DNA from: Pegethrix bostrychoides GSE-TBD4-15B
GTDB taxonomy: Bacteria > Cyanobacteriota > Cyanobacteriia > Elainellales > Elainellaceae
NCBI GenBank assembly: GCA_019359155.1
Contig: JAHHHV010000080.1
Span: 1 to 64,000 of the forward strand
Reading direction: 5' to 3'
Length of the DNA stretch: 64,000 nt
The notes beneath the pieces were generated by a model. It saw nothing but the letters and a program-made list of their open reading frames with translations. It had not been told where the DNA came from and ran no database searches. Below are positions 15,915 through 24,333 of the stretch, one piece after another. Position 1 is the stretch's first letter; every line of letters starts with the position of its first letter. A program made the translations under genes and the position numbers.

Positions 15915-16989
15915 AGGCTCTTTGGGCATTGCGAGCGGGCGCAGGCAGAGTCATTTCACTAGAAGCTGGCGGAACTTGCACTGTCTCAATCTGCCCAATT
16001 GCCTGTTGCAGTTGCCTCACCAGGCGAGCAATCGGCTCAGCCTCTATCTCAGCCTCTATCTCTATCTCAGCCCCCATCTCAGCCCGACTCAAATAGTCCT
16101 CTAGGCGGCGGGCGATCTGCATTTCCGGCAGCAGCCCAAAAATCCCTAGGGTTCCGGCCAGCTGATGCAGAATGTGAGCCTGTGAGCCTTGAGTCGCTTG
16201 AGAGAGCGCCTGCAACTGTTCGAGACAGCGTGGCTTAGTGCTGCGCCAGGTTTGGTTGAGGAAGGCGAGATAGGCAGCCTGCGAATTGGGGTTGCCTGTG
16301 AGTCCGCTCTGTTGCGGGGGCGGATTCAGATAGTAGCCGCGTCCATGCAGCGTCCCAATCAAGTCTGGTGGAGCACCCGCCTCCGTCAGCTTCTGCCGCA
16401 GCCGTCGTAGATGAGACCGCACGGTCGCCTCGGCTGGAAAGGCTTCAGAAGACCAGAGCCGGTCGAGAATTTCGTCAATGCTGAAGACATGATGACTCTG
16501 CCGCAGCAGCATCTCTAGCAGATCGTATTCTTTGGTGGTGAGGCGCAGCAGCTGATCACTGTAGCTGACTTCGCAGGTACCGGGATTCAGCCGCAGCTCG
16601 CCCCAGCTCAAGATCGGCAGCGGACTGGCGCTACATCGACGCAGCAGTGCCCGCAGTCGAGCCAGCAGCTCAGCTTGATCAAACGGCTTCACCACATAGT
16701 CGTCAGCTCCGGCATCAAAGCCCTGTACCTTAGCGCTGCTGCTGGCTTGAGCGGTGAGCAGTAAAATCGGGAAGCTGTAGCCCTCGGCTCGAAAGCGCTG
16801 ACAGAGGCAGATTCCATTCAGCTTGGGCAGCATAATATCGAGAATCACCAGATCATATTCAAACGTAGAGCCATAGAGCCAGCCCTGTTCGCCGTCCTCA
16901 ACGATATCGAGTACATAGCGCTCTGCTGCAAGACTCTGCGTCAGCAGCTTAATTAGGGTGGGATCATCTTCTACCAGCAGAATTTTCAT
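15913..16989 (-). CDS. OmpR-type response regulator with C-terminal Hpt domain
   Basis: The protein has 358 residues. A receiver domain occupies 1-118, with the acidic pair at EDD (7-9), phosphoacceptor D51 in LVILDIMLP and K101 in VVKPF. A winged helix of OmpR type follows (about 128-222, ending HGRGYYL). A third domain (about 240-340) has the motif ILHQLAGTLG, with H275 as the expected phosphorylation site of an Hpt domain. A low-complexity Glu-Ile-Ala stretch lies inside the Hpt. Such REC-wHTH-Hpt proteins occur in cyanobacteria and let one protein both receive and relay phosphate. The two genes upstream on the same strand encode a CheY-like receiver and a histidine kinase, the likely partners. 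Confidence 0.92.
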   Translation of the reverse strand: MKILLVEDDPTLIKLLTQSLAAERYVLDIVEDGEQGWLYGSTFEYDLVILDIMLPKLNGICLCQRFRAEGYSFPILLLTAQASSSAKVQGFDAGADDYVVKPFDQAELLARLRALLRRCSASPLPILSWGELRLNPGTCEVSYSDQLLRLTTKEYDLLEMLLRQSHHVFSIDEILDRLWSSEAFPAEATVRSHLRRLRQKLTEAGAPPDLIGTLHGRGYYLNPPPQQSGLTGNPNSQAAYLAFLNQTWRSTKPRCLEQLQALSQATQGSQAHILHQLAGTLGIFGLLPEMQIARRLEDYLSRAEMGAEIEIEAEIEAEPIARLVRQLQQAIGQIETVQVPPASSEMTLPAPARNAQRA

Positions 16990-17007
16990 CGGGGTGCACC
17001 AGTAGAT

Positions 17008-17382
17008 TTATTGCCAGTACAAAAGCTTGGTAATTTGTTCCGGCAGATTCAGCGAGTTGAACGGTTTGGTAATCACGCCGCTCACGCCTAGTTCGTCAAA
17101 CTGTCGTTGTTCGGCAGCTTGCGCTTTTGCCGTCAGCAAAATCACCGGAATCTGCTCAGTCTCAGGATGCGACTGCAAGATCTTGAAGGTGGAGATGCCG
17201 TCCATTTCTGGCATCATCACATCTAGCAAAATCACGTCGGGTCGCTCTGCCTGAGCCGTGGCGATGCCCGTTGACCCAGAGCTAGCCGTGATCACCTCCC
17301 AGCCTGCCGCCAGCCGAATCCCAAACCGCACCACTGTCTGGATTGTCTCTTCATCGTCAATAATCAGGATTCGCTTAGCCAT
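17008..17382 (-). CDS. CheY-like single-domain response regulator
   Basis: From the ATG at 17382 (MAKRILIIDDEE) this is a 124-residue stand-alone receiver with D9/D10, phosphoacceptor D54 in VILLDVMMP, T82-A83 and K105 in ITKPF. It has no output domain, so it acts by protein contact or phosphate relay. Its start overlaps the stop of the upstream histidine kinase gene by eight bases (ATGGCTAA), which implies coupled translation. It probably takes phosphate from that kinase and could hand it to the Hpt domain of the next gene. A longer in-frame start is rejected because it would lie inside the kinase gene and add nothing receiver-like. Confidence 0.92.
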   Translation of the reverse strand: MAKRILIIDDEETIQTVVRFGIRLAAGWEVITASSGSTGIATAQAERPDVILLDVMMPEMDGISTFKILQSHPETEQIPVILLTAKAQAAEQRQFDELGVSGVITKPFNSLNLPEQITKLLYWQ

Positions 17383-19231
17383 TGCGCTGTCTCGCTGTTT
17401 TAAGAGGGTTTGCCGATGATTTTGCGGGTAGGTTGGCGAAGATTTGCGCGGGTAGCTGCGCGGGCAACCTGAACATCGGCACCGTAAAAAAGAAGGTGCT
17501 GCCCTGCCCCAGCACACTCTCAGCCCAGATTTTTCCCTGATGGCGTTCGATGATTTTGCGACAGATAGCTAGCCCCAGTCCGGTGCCGCCTTTGCGACGT
17601 GAGTCCGAAGAGTCTACCTGCTGAAACCGCTCAAAAATACTTTCGAGCTTATGGTCTGGAATGCCCTGCCCTTGATCGCGCACCTGAAACAGCAGCTCTG
17701 TCGCCTCAGCTTCCGCCAGCAGCCAGACTGTGCTGCCCGCCGCCGAAAACTTGATCGCGTTGCTGAGCAAGTTGGTGAGCGCCTGCACAATATAGTCTGA
17801 GTCCACCCAGAGCAGATGATCGACAGACTGCGCCGCCAAAGAGAGCTGCACGCCATGCTGATTTGCCATTGGCTGCATAGACTCAACCGCCTGCATCATC
17901 AGGGCTGCGGCACTACAGGCTCGCTTTTCCATCTGGACTTCGCCAGACTCAATGCGCTGCAAGTCCAGCACGTTATTGACCAGCCGCACCAGCCGATCGG
18001 TATTTTCATCCGCGATTTCTAGCATCTGCTGACCGTCCAGCGAGAGTATCCCCAAGCGTCCCGTCGTCAGAATTTTGAGAGCGCTATGCAGCGAGGTCAG
18101 TGGTGTTCGCAGCTCGTGACTCACCACGGAGATAAATTCATCCTTGATTCGCTCTATGGCCTTTCGGTTGCTAATATCGCTGATCAGCGCAAAGAAGCCC
18201 TGCACCTGCTGCTGCGGATTGACATGGGGAATATAGGTGACGTTCACCGAGCGCCGACTGCCATCTTGAGTTGTGATTTCGTTTTCATAGATGACCATCT
18301 TCCCAGACAGCACTGCTTCGACCTGTGGCTGCATGACTCGATAGCAGGCTTCGCCCCAAATCTGCCGCAGGTGACAGCCATGGATCTGCTCAGGGGCGAT
18401 CCCCAGCCAGTCGGCATAGGCTTGGTTGTTGAATGAATACTGCTGCTGCTCGTTGATGTAGGCAATCAGCACGGGCAGCGCATTGGTAATCAGCCGCAGC
18501 TGTTCTTCACTGTGCCGCAGCGCTGCCTCTGTCTGCATCCGGTCGCTGATCTCTTGCTGCAAGCGCTGATTGGCAGACTGAAGTTCAGCCGTGCGGGCAG
18601 CAACTCGCTCTTCTAGATGCTCTAAGAGCTGGGACTGAGCCAGTGCAACGCTGATCTGATCGGCCAACTGCTGCATCAGCTCCAGCTCAAACTCGACCCA
18701 CAGGCGCGGCTGACTGCACTGATGGGCAATCAGCAGTCCCCAGAGCTGATTTTGAGCCGGATCAGTCGGCTGCTGCGCGCTGAGATTTTGCAGAATCGGC
18801 ACAATCAGCTTGGCTTTGATCGCAAACTGCTCGACCAGCTCAATCAGGCAGTCGGCTAGCCCTGCCGCCGGATCTCGCACGTCAGCAATCGACCGGACGC
18901 GGCCTTGAGCATAGCGCTGCTGGTAGTCTGTGGGAAAGACTTCTTCGGGAAACTGCATCCCCAAGATAGCCGGATAGTCCGGCAGGACGGCTTCGCTGAT
19001 CGGTTTGCCAGTGCCGTCGGGCAGCACCTGATAGATCAGCACCCGATCAGCCTGCAAAATCCGCTGCACTTCGGTGACGATGACCCGCAGGATTTCTTGC
19101 AGCTGCAAAGACTGCCGGATTTTCAGCGTCACTTCGGCAACCAGCGCTACTTGCTGCCGCTGTCGCTTTAGCTCTGCTGTAATCCTGTCAATTTCAGTCT
19201 TGTCCCGCTGGTCTGATGTTGTCTCTACCAT
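17375..19231 (-). CDS. GAF-PAS sensor histidine kinase
   Basis: The protein has 618 residues and no membrane segment. A GAF domain (about 45-200) resembles those of phytochromes and cyanobacteriochromes: ILQADRVLIYQVLPDG, YAQGRVRSIADV and FAIKAKLIVPIL. A cysteine (C128) stands where bilin would attach but is followed by Leu rather than His or Tyr, so chromophore binding is uncertain. A coiled coil leads to a PAS domain (about 240-360), a dimerisation helix with the phosphorylated H372 (VVSHELRTPL), and an ATPase domain with the N box (NLLSNAIKFS), DQGQGIP and GGTGLGLAI. It is the first gene of a three-gene phosphorelay operon. The signal is unknown. Confidence 0.92.
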   Translation of the reverse strand: MVETTSDQRDKTEIDRITAELKRQRQQVALVAEVTLKIRQSLQLQEILRVIVTEVQRILQADRVLIYQVLPDGTGKPISEAVLPDYPAILGMQFPEEVFPTDYQQRYAQGRVRSIADVRDPAAGLADCLIELVEQFAIKAKLIVPILQNLSAQQPTDPAQNQLWGLLIAHQCSQPRLWVEFELELMQQLADQISVALAQSQLLEHLEERVAARTAELQSANQRLQQEISDRMQTEAALRHSEEQLRLITNALPVLIAYINEQQQYSFNNQAYADWLGIAPEQIHGCHLRQIWGEACYRVMQPQVEAVLSGKMVIYENEITTQDGSRRSVNVTYIPHVNPQQQVQGFFALISDISNRKAIERIKDEFISVVSHELRTPLTSLHSALKILTTGRLGILSLDGQQMLEIADENTDRLVRLVNNVLDLQRIESGEVQMEKRACSAAALMMQAVESMQPMANQHGVQLSLAAQSVDHLLWVDSDYIVQALTNLLSNAIKFSAAGSTVWLLAEAEATELLFQVRDQGQGIPDHKLESIFERFQQVDSSDSRRKGGTGLGLAICRKIIERHQGKIWAESVLGQGSTFFFTVPMFRLPAQLPAQIFANLPAKSSANPLKTARQRNG

Positions 19232-19588
19232 GCTAGCCCGTCTAGTGCTCCGACCCGATTACCCTGTTCATGTCTCTATATAATTTTCCAGCCCACCGTA
19301 GCTCAATCCTAGCTTTATCCCTTGAATTAAAAGTTCAAATTTAATGAACTAGTGTTACATAACTTAATTATGTCCACAGGTTACAGCCGTTGCGTCTGGC
19401 TGTGCCTCTTCCTGTGTCTCTTAGCATTTCTTAACTGATTTTTGGGGAGCAGAGCCTGAAATTGCACAAAGCCTGCACAAGCGGCTTGCTTTAATCGAAT
19501 TAGTCTAAAACCCACTGAACCCCCGGCTAGATTAGCTTTGGAATCAGCAGGTTTTCCTCGCTTTGCAAATTTTTGGAGAAAATCAAGA
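19232..19588. promoter_or_regulatory. Divergent control region between the kinase operon and cpcB
   Basis: This 357-base region drives two operons. It holds two inverted repeats: AGTTCA/TGAACT at 19332-19350 with a seven-base spacer, and ACATAA/TTATGT at 19357-19373 with a five-base spacer, separated by only six bases. The remaining 215 bases up to cpcB are a leader typical in length for phycocyanin mRNAs. GGAGAAAATCAAG precedes the cpcB ATG. No -10 or -35 box can be assigned with confidence. Confidence 0.5.
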
Positions 19589-20107
19589 ATGCTAGATGCT
19601 TTCACCAAAGTCGTAGCCCAAGCGGATGCGCGCGGCGAATTTGTCAACGACAATCAGATCGACGGTCTCAGAAACATGGTGGCCGAAGGCAGCAAGCGCC
19701 TAGATGCGGTCAACCGGATCACCTCTAGCTCCTCCACGATTGTCGCGGATGCGGCTCGCGCTCTGTTTGCTGAGCAGTCTCAGCTGATTGCGCCGGGCGG
19801 CAATGCCTACACCAACCGACGGATGGCGGCCTGCCTGCGCGACATGGAGATTATTCTGCGCTACGTGACCTATGCCACGTTTACAGGCGATGCCAGCGTT
19901 CTCGACGACCGCTGCTTAAATGGACTGCGCGAAACCTACTCGGCGCTGGGTGTACCTGGTGCTTCGGTGGCGGTTGCGGTGAACAAAATGAAGGAGTCGG
20001 CAATTGCAATTGCCAACGACCCGAATGGCGTGACGCGCGGCGATTGCAGTTCGCTAATGGCTGAGCTGGGCGGCTATTTTGACCGAGCAGCAGCGGCTGT
20101 AGGTTAG
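19589..20107 (+). CDS. cpcB: Phycocyanin beta subunit
   Basis: The 172-residue product starts [18 protein letters not shown], the usual length and opening of CpcB. Both bilin-binding cysteines are present: Cys in [18 protein letters not shown] (classic position 82) and Cys in [12 protein letters not shown] (position 153). The asparagine at the GGNAYTNRR segment, normally methylated, is conserved. The loop insertion of phycoerythrin beta is absent. Phycoerythrocyanin beta shares part of the C-terminal segment (IANDPNG), but the [15 protein letters not shown] region fits phycocyanin. It forms alpha-beta hexamers in phycobilisome rods. cpcA follows after 82 bases. An in-frame GTG/ATG 17 codons upstream is rejected by homology. 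Confidence 0.96.
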   Translation: MLDAFTKVVAQADARGEFVNDNQIDGLRNMVAEGSKRLDAVNRITSSSSTIVADAARALFAEQSQLIAPGGNAYTNRRMAACLRDMEIILRYVTYATFTGDASVLDDRCLNGLRETYSALGVPGASVAVAVNKMKESAIAIANDPNGVTRGDCSSLMAELGGYFDRAAAAVG

Positions 20108-20189
20108 TGATTGCTGGTTTATCTCTGCTAGTTAGTCTGCTCGAACTCGAAAACGTTCCAATATCTATTCTTTTTGAGGTTTATTCTGC

Positions 20190-20678
20190 ATGAAAACTCC
20201 TTTAACCGAAGCCGTTGCTGCTGCTGATTCACAAGGCCGTTTCCTCAGCTCGACTGAACTCCAAGTAGCCTTTGGCCGGATGCGTCAAGCAACCGCTAGT
20301 CTAGAAGCTGCGAAGGCGCTGAGCGGCAAGGCTCAATCTCTGGCCGACGGAGCTGCTAACGCTGTCTACCAGAAGTTTCCCTACACCACGCAAATGCAGG
20401 GCAACAACTTTGCCTCCTCTAACACGGGCAAGGCGAAATGCGTCCGCGATATTGGCTACTACATTCGCATGGTCACCTACTGTCTGATTGCTGGCAGCAC
20501 GGGGCCGATGGATGACTATTTGATTAGCGGTCTGGCCGAAATCAACCGCACGTTCGATCTCTCGCCAAGCTGGTACGTGGAAGCGCTGAAGCATATCAAA
20601 GCAAATCACGGGCTGTCTGGCGATTCAGCAGTTGAGGCCAACTCCTACATCGACTACGCCATCAACGCACTGAGCTAG
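20190..20678 (+). CDS. cpcA: Phycocyanin alpha subunit
   Basis: The 162-residue product begins [18 protein letters not shown] and ends [10 protein letters not shown], matching CpcA along its full length. The phycocyanobilin cysteine is in [19 protein letters not shown] (position 84). It pairs with the CpcB encoded just upstream. The lyase genes cpcE and cpcF that attach bilin to this cysteine do not follow in the operon, unlike in many standard cpc operons, so chromophorylation must depend on genes elsewhere. Confidence 0.97.
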   Translation: MKTPLTEAVAAADSQGRFLSSTELQVAFGRMRQATASLEAAKALSGKAQSLADGAANAVYQKFPYTTQMQGNNFASSNTGKAKCVRDIGYYIRMVTYCLIAGSTGPMDDYLISGLAEINRTFDLSPSWYVEALKHIKANHGLSGDSAVEANSYIDYAINALS

Positions 20679-20772
20679 GCGGCGACGCTGCGTTCTGGAG
20701 TTTCAGGCTTGTCGAGAGCCGAGAGCCAGGACGCAGCGTTTCTACGTGAACTGTAAATCTATAAATCTATGC

Positions 20773-20800
20773 ATCTGTGAATCTGTGAATCTGTGAATCT
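20773..20800. repeat. 8-bp tandem repeat
   Basis: ATCTGTGA occurs three times plus a partial fourth copy between cpcA and the first rod linker gene. Confidence 0.9.
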
Positions 20801-20861
20801 CACAGGCACTAGCAATATTCTCAAATACTCTCAATAAAATACGGCATTAGGAGCTGAAATC

Positions 20862-21677
20862 ATGACAAGTTCTATGGCGGCGCGACAGCTAGGGGTAGAA
20901 CCCTTTGTGGGAGCGGCTCCCGTCGAGCGACGCACCAACTGGACAGAAGCCGATATCCAGACTGTGATCAGCGCGGCTTATCGTCAGGTATTTGGCAATG
21001 AGCATGTAATGCAGTCGGAGCGACTAGTCAGCGCTGAGTCGATGCTGCGGCAGGGCAATATCAGCGTCCGGGAGTTTATTCGCAGTCTGGCACAGTCAGA
21101 GCTGTACCGCCAAAAGTTTTTTTACTCAACGCCACAGCTGCGGTTTATTGAGCTGAACTTTAAGCATCTGCTGGGTCGTGCGCCTGCAGATGAAGCAGAG
21201 ATTTCTCAGCATGTGAATCTGTATATTCAGCGGGGATATGTAGCAGAGATCGATTCTTACATAGATTCAGACGAATATCAAACGCATTTTGGCGAAGCGA
21301 TTGTGCCCCACTATCGCAGCTTTGAAAGCCAGCCCGGTCAAAAAACAGTTAGCTTTAACCGGATGTTTCAGCTCTACCGGGGCTATGCTAGCAGCGACCA
21401 GACGCAGCGCGCTCACAAGGTAGCCCGCCTGTCGCAAGAGCTGGCCTGCAACAGCGCCTCGCCGCTGCGAACGCCCATGACCGGACGCGGACTGGCTGGC
21501 ACGCATCGGGGCGACCGCGCTCAGTATCGGCTGCGCGTCACCCAGGCCAATCGGGGGCAAACGCCACAGCTGCGCCGCAGCATCAGCGAATATCTGGTGC
21601 CCTACGAGCAGCTCTCGTCTATCTTGCAGCGGCTCAATCAGCGCGGCAGTCGAATTATCAGCATCTCTCTGGCGTAG
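20862..21677 (+). CDS. cpcC: Phycobilisome rod linker, first copy
   Basis: The 271-residue protein has an N-terminal PBS linker domain (about 15-185), with [29 protein letters not shown], the signature [14 protein letters not shown] and [15 protein letters not shown]-terminal CpcD-like domain (about 215-271) follows, with YRLRVTQ and [17 protein letters not shown]. This layout is that of the 33-kDa-class rod linkers that stack phycocyanin hexamers. It lies downstream of cpcA in the same direction and is followed 31 bases later by a second linker. The two share most of the linker signature and arose by duplication. Confidence 0.94.
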   Translation: MTSSMAARQLGVEPFVGAAPVERRTNWTEADIQTVISAAYRQVFGNEHVMQSERLVSAESMLRQGNISVREFIRSLAQSELYRQKFFYSTPQLRFIELNFKHLLGRAPADEAEISQHVNLYIQRGYVAEIDSYIDSDEYQTHFGEAIVPHYRSFESQPGQKTVSFNRMFQLYRGYASSDQTQRAHKVARLSQELACNSASPLRTPMTGRGLAGTHRGDRAQYRLRVTQANRGQTPQLRRSISEYLVPYEQLSSILQRLNQRGSRIISISLA

Positions 21678-21708
21678 AATAGTTAGGCAGGATTTAAGGA
21701 GTATATCT

Positions 21709-22572
21709 ATGGCAATCACAACTGGAGCATCTCGCCTCGGCACCAGTGGTTTTAGCGAAACTAGTCCGCTCGAACTGCGGCCAAACTGGACGGCAGAAGA
21801 AGCCAAGCCCGTGATTCAGGCGGTCTATCGTCAGGTGTTGGGCAATGACTATTTGATGGCCTCGGAGCGGCTGACCAGCCTGGAGTCACTGCTGGCAGAT
21901 CGACAGCTCAACGTGCGGGAGTTTGTGCGCGCCGTCGCTAAATCTGACCTCTATAAGCAAAAATTCCTCTACCCGCATTTTCAGACCCGCGTGATCGAGC
22001 TGAACTTTAAGCATCTGCTGGGTCGTGCGCCCTACGACGAAGCAGAAGTAATTGAGCATCTCGATCGCTATCAGACTCAGGGCTTTGAAGCAGACATTGA
22101 CTCCTACATTGACTCAGCAGAATACGACAAGAGCTTCGGCGATGCTGTCGTGCCGTACTATCGTGGCTTTGCCACCCAGACGGGGCAAAAAACGGTCGGC
22201 TTTACGCGGATGTTCCAGCTCTATCGCGGCTATGCCAACAGCGACCGCGCTCAGCTCGGCGGAGCTTCTTCTCGACTGGCTTCAGAGCTAGCTCGCAATG
22301 GTGCTTCGGCGGTGATTTCACCCGGAGCGGGCGGCTTTGCCTATCGTCCGGCTGAGCGGGGCGTGGTGCCGAATCGAGTCTTTGGCAGCGCGGTGGCGGG
22401 CAGCTCTGATCGGCTCTATCGGATTGAAGTGGCTGGACTCAATCTGCCAAGATATCCCAAAGTGCGGCGGATCAACAAGGAGTTTATCGTGCCCTATGAT
22501 CAGCTCTCTAGCAAGCTTCAGCAGATTCAGCGCACCGGCGGCAAAGTGGCCAGCGTCACGCTAGCGCAGTAG
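21709..22572 (+). CDS. cpcC: Phycobilisome rod linker, second copy
   Basis: The 287-residue protein has the same layout as its upstream neighbour: PBS linker domain (about 20-190) with [14 protein letters not shown] and a C-terminal CpcD-like domain (about 228-287) with [18 protein letters not shown] and [19 protein letters not shown] precedes the ATG. Two CpcC-type linkers in a row usually mean rods with three hexamers in which each linker sets one position. An 18-bp hairpin and a terminator follow the stop codon, so this appears to be the last gene of the operon. Confidence 0.94.
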   Translation: MAITTGASRLGTSGFSETSPLELRPNWTAEEAKPVIQAVYRQVLGNDYLMASERLTSLESLLADRQLNVREFVRAVAKSDLYKQKFLYPHFQTRVIELNFKHLLGRAPYDEAEVIEHLDRYQTQGFEADIDSYIDSAEYDKSFGDAVVPYYRGFATQTGQKTVGFTRMFQLYRGYANSDRAQLGGASSRLASELARNGASAVISPGAGGFAYRPAERGVVPNRVFGSAVAGSSDRLYRIEVAGLNLPRYPKVRRINKEFIVPYDQLSSKLQQIQRTGGKVASVTLAQ

Positions 22573-22594
22573 ACTAGCCTACTGGCGTTTGGGG

Positions 22595-22635
22595 CTGTAG
22601 ATCGATGAATCGTAGACCGATTTATCGATCTACAG
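22595..22635. other. Strong hairpin downstream of the cpc operon
   Basis: CTGTAGATCGATGAATCG and CGATTTATCGATCTACAG pair over 18 positions with one mismatch around a TAGAC loop. No T run follows directly; it lies just before the terminator at 22650 and may protect the mRNA 3' end. Confidence 0.85.
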
Positions 22636-22649
22636 AATCGGCAATTTTT

Positions 22650-22674
22650 AGGCTGCTCCAGGGCAGCCTTTTTT
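22650..22674 (+). terminator. Intrinsic terminator of the cpc operon
   Basis: AGGCTGC and GCAGCCT form a seven-pair stem with a six-base loop followed by six T residues. Confidence 0.88.
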
Positions 22675-22705
22675 GATCCGGTTCTGCCCCAATGCTCAGA
22701 CCAGC

Positions 22706-24247
22706 TTACGCTTCTAGGACGACTCGCCCTACGGGATAGGCAACGCAGGGCAGAATGAATCCCTGCTGAAGTTCGGCGGCTTGGAGCGCCGCAGGCGCTT
22801 CTGCATAAGTCACCTCGCCATCGATAACTCGATGCTTGCAGACTCCGCAAACGCCAACTCGACAGCCGCTCGGCATTCGAATGTTTTCTTGCTCGGCAAT
22901 TTCGAGAATGCAGTCCTCGGCCTCGCAGGCCACTTCTTTGCCCGATTTGGTAAAGAGGATGGAGGTTCTCGCATCCGAGCGGCTGGCTGGCGCAATCGAC
23001 GGCACGATCTTTAAGTCCGGTTTTAACTCTGGGCTATGATGCCGGTCTAGATCGGGAATTGGCAGGGCGGCTGAATCGCGTGGCTGCGTTAAGCTGGGCT
23101 GGGATCGAGGCTTAGCAGCGCCAAAGCTCTCGGCAAAGTAGTGCTGCATCGGAAACTTGAGTTCAGCCAGCAGCGTTTTAGCGGCATCCATGAAGGCAGC
23201 AGGACCGCAGACATAGACCCAGCGCTCCTGTAGGTCAGGGGCAATGCTCTGCAACATGGCCGAACTGAGATGGCCGCTGTAGCCCAACCAGGCTTGACCA
23301 TGGCTGGAGCGAGTCAGCGTCACGGCTAGCTTCAGATTTGGATGCTGGGCGGCTAGCGCCTCTAGCTGCTGCCGAAAAATCAGATCTTGAGGGCTGCGGG
23401 CGCTGTGCAGAAAGATCACGTCTAGATCGCTAGCTGTATCGCAGAGCCACTGTGTCATCGAGATCATCGGCGTAATGCCGCTACCTGCCGAGAGCAACAG
23501 CAGCTTTGGCGCGGGCGCATCCAGACAGGTGAAACTGCCAAATGGCCCGTTTAGCCGCAGTTTTCTGCCGACGCTCAGATGATCATGCAGCCAGTTGGAA
23601 ACTAATCCAGGAGCGGCTGTGGGCGAGTCCGGCGGGGCAACAACTCGTTTGACGGTGATATCCAGCGTTTCGGGGCGTGAAGGACTGGAGGAAATGGAAT
23701 AGGATCGCTGCACGGGTTGCCCATCAATTTCCAGGCTCAGGGTGACAAACTGGCCAGGGCGATGGCTGAACAAAACAGCTGGTTCGGCCACAAAGCGGAA
23801 AGTTTTGACATCATGGGTCTGCTGAATGATCTGAACGCAGCGCACCACAATTTCTCCTCCGGCTGCGTCAGACCAGACTGGGCGGAGTGAACTGGCCTCA
23901 GCAGGCTGATCCAGCGCAGTCTGCTGAGGCAAATCGATGGCTTCGACGAGCAGTAGAAAATCGCCGATGCGAATGGTGTCTTCTGGCTTGAGCGGGTAGT
24001 GACGGTTGACCTGCACAGACTCGTTATTGAGGCGTGATCCGTCGGTGCTGCCTAAATCAGCAAAATAGCATTGTCCTTTCCAAAACAGTACCCGGCAATG
24101 GACTCGGCTAATTTCTGGACTGTCAAGCACTAAATCACAGCTAGCATGTCGTCCAATTAAGCATTCGCTGGGGCTACCCGGATTAGGAATCAGCACGGTT
24201 TCGTAGAACTGGTGGGTCTGGGGGTTGAGCACTTTGGTTTTGAGCAT
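22706..24247 (-). CDS. FHA domain-ferredoxin reductase-2Fe-2S fusion
   Basis: The protein has 513 residues in three parts. Residues 1-100 form an FHA phosphothreonine-binding domain (LIGRHASCDLVL, SRVHC, GSTDGSRLN). Residues about 125-360 form a ferredoxin-NADP reductase module with the flavin motif RSYSISSSP, the glycine-rich SAGSGITPMISM and VYVCGPAAFM. After a variable linker, residues 425-513 form a 2Fe-2S domain with GCRVGVCGVCK and a last cysteine in ILPCVAYP. The enzyme half resembles Hcr-like NADH reductases. The FHA domain suggests control by a Ser/Thr kinase. It lies 86 bases downstream of a membrane polyferredoxin gene on the same strand, its likely electron partner. The gene cut by the left window edge is a paralogue. 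Confidence 0.9.
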   Translation of the reverse strand: MLKTKVLNPQTHQFYETVLIPNPGSPSECLIGRHASCDLVLDSPEISRVHCRVLFWKGQCYFADLGSTDGSRLNNESVQVNRHYPLKPEDTIRIGDFLLLVEAIDLPQQTALDQPAEASSLRPVWSDAAGGEIVVRCVQIIQQTHDVKTFRFVAEPAVLFSHRPGQFVTLSLEIDGQPVQRSYSISSSPSRPETLDITVKRVVAPPDSPTAAPGLVSNWLHDHLSVGRKLRLNGPFGSFTCLDAPAPKLLLLSAGSGITPMISMTQWLCDTASDLDVIFLHSARSPQDLIFRQQLEALAAQHPNLKLAVTLTRSSHGQAWLGYSGHLSSAMLQSIAPDLQERWVYVCGPAAFMDAAKTLLAELKFPMQHYFAESFGAAKPRSQPSLTQPRDSAALPIPDLDRHHSPELKPDLKIVPSIAPASRSDARTSILFTKSGKEVACEAEDCILEIAEQENIRMPSGCRVGVCGVCKHRVIDGEVTYAEAPAALQAAELQQGFILPCVAYPVGRVVLEA

Positions 24248-24333
24248 ATCCCTGAATCCTATTAAATGAATCTGATGATCGCGATAGTTTTGATGAAACG
24301 CATCACTAACGTTAGCAATATGCTTTACAAAGC

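Noticed and set aside
19538-19588. Longer start for cpcB, 17 codons upstream
   Set aside because: All CpcB proteins start at MxDxFxKVV, and GGAGAAAATCAAG stands directly before the ATG at 19589.
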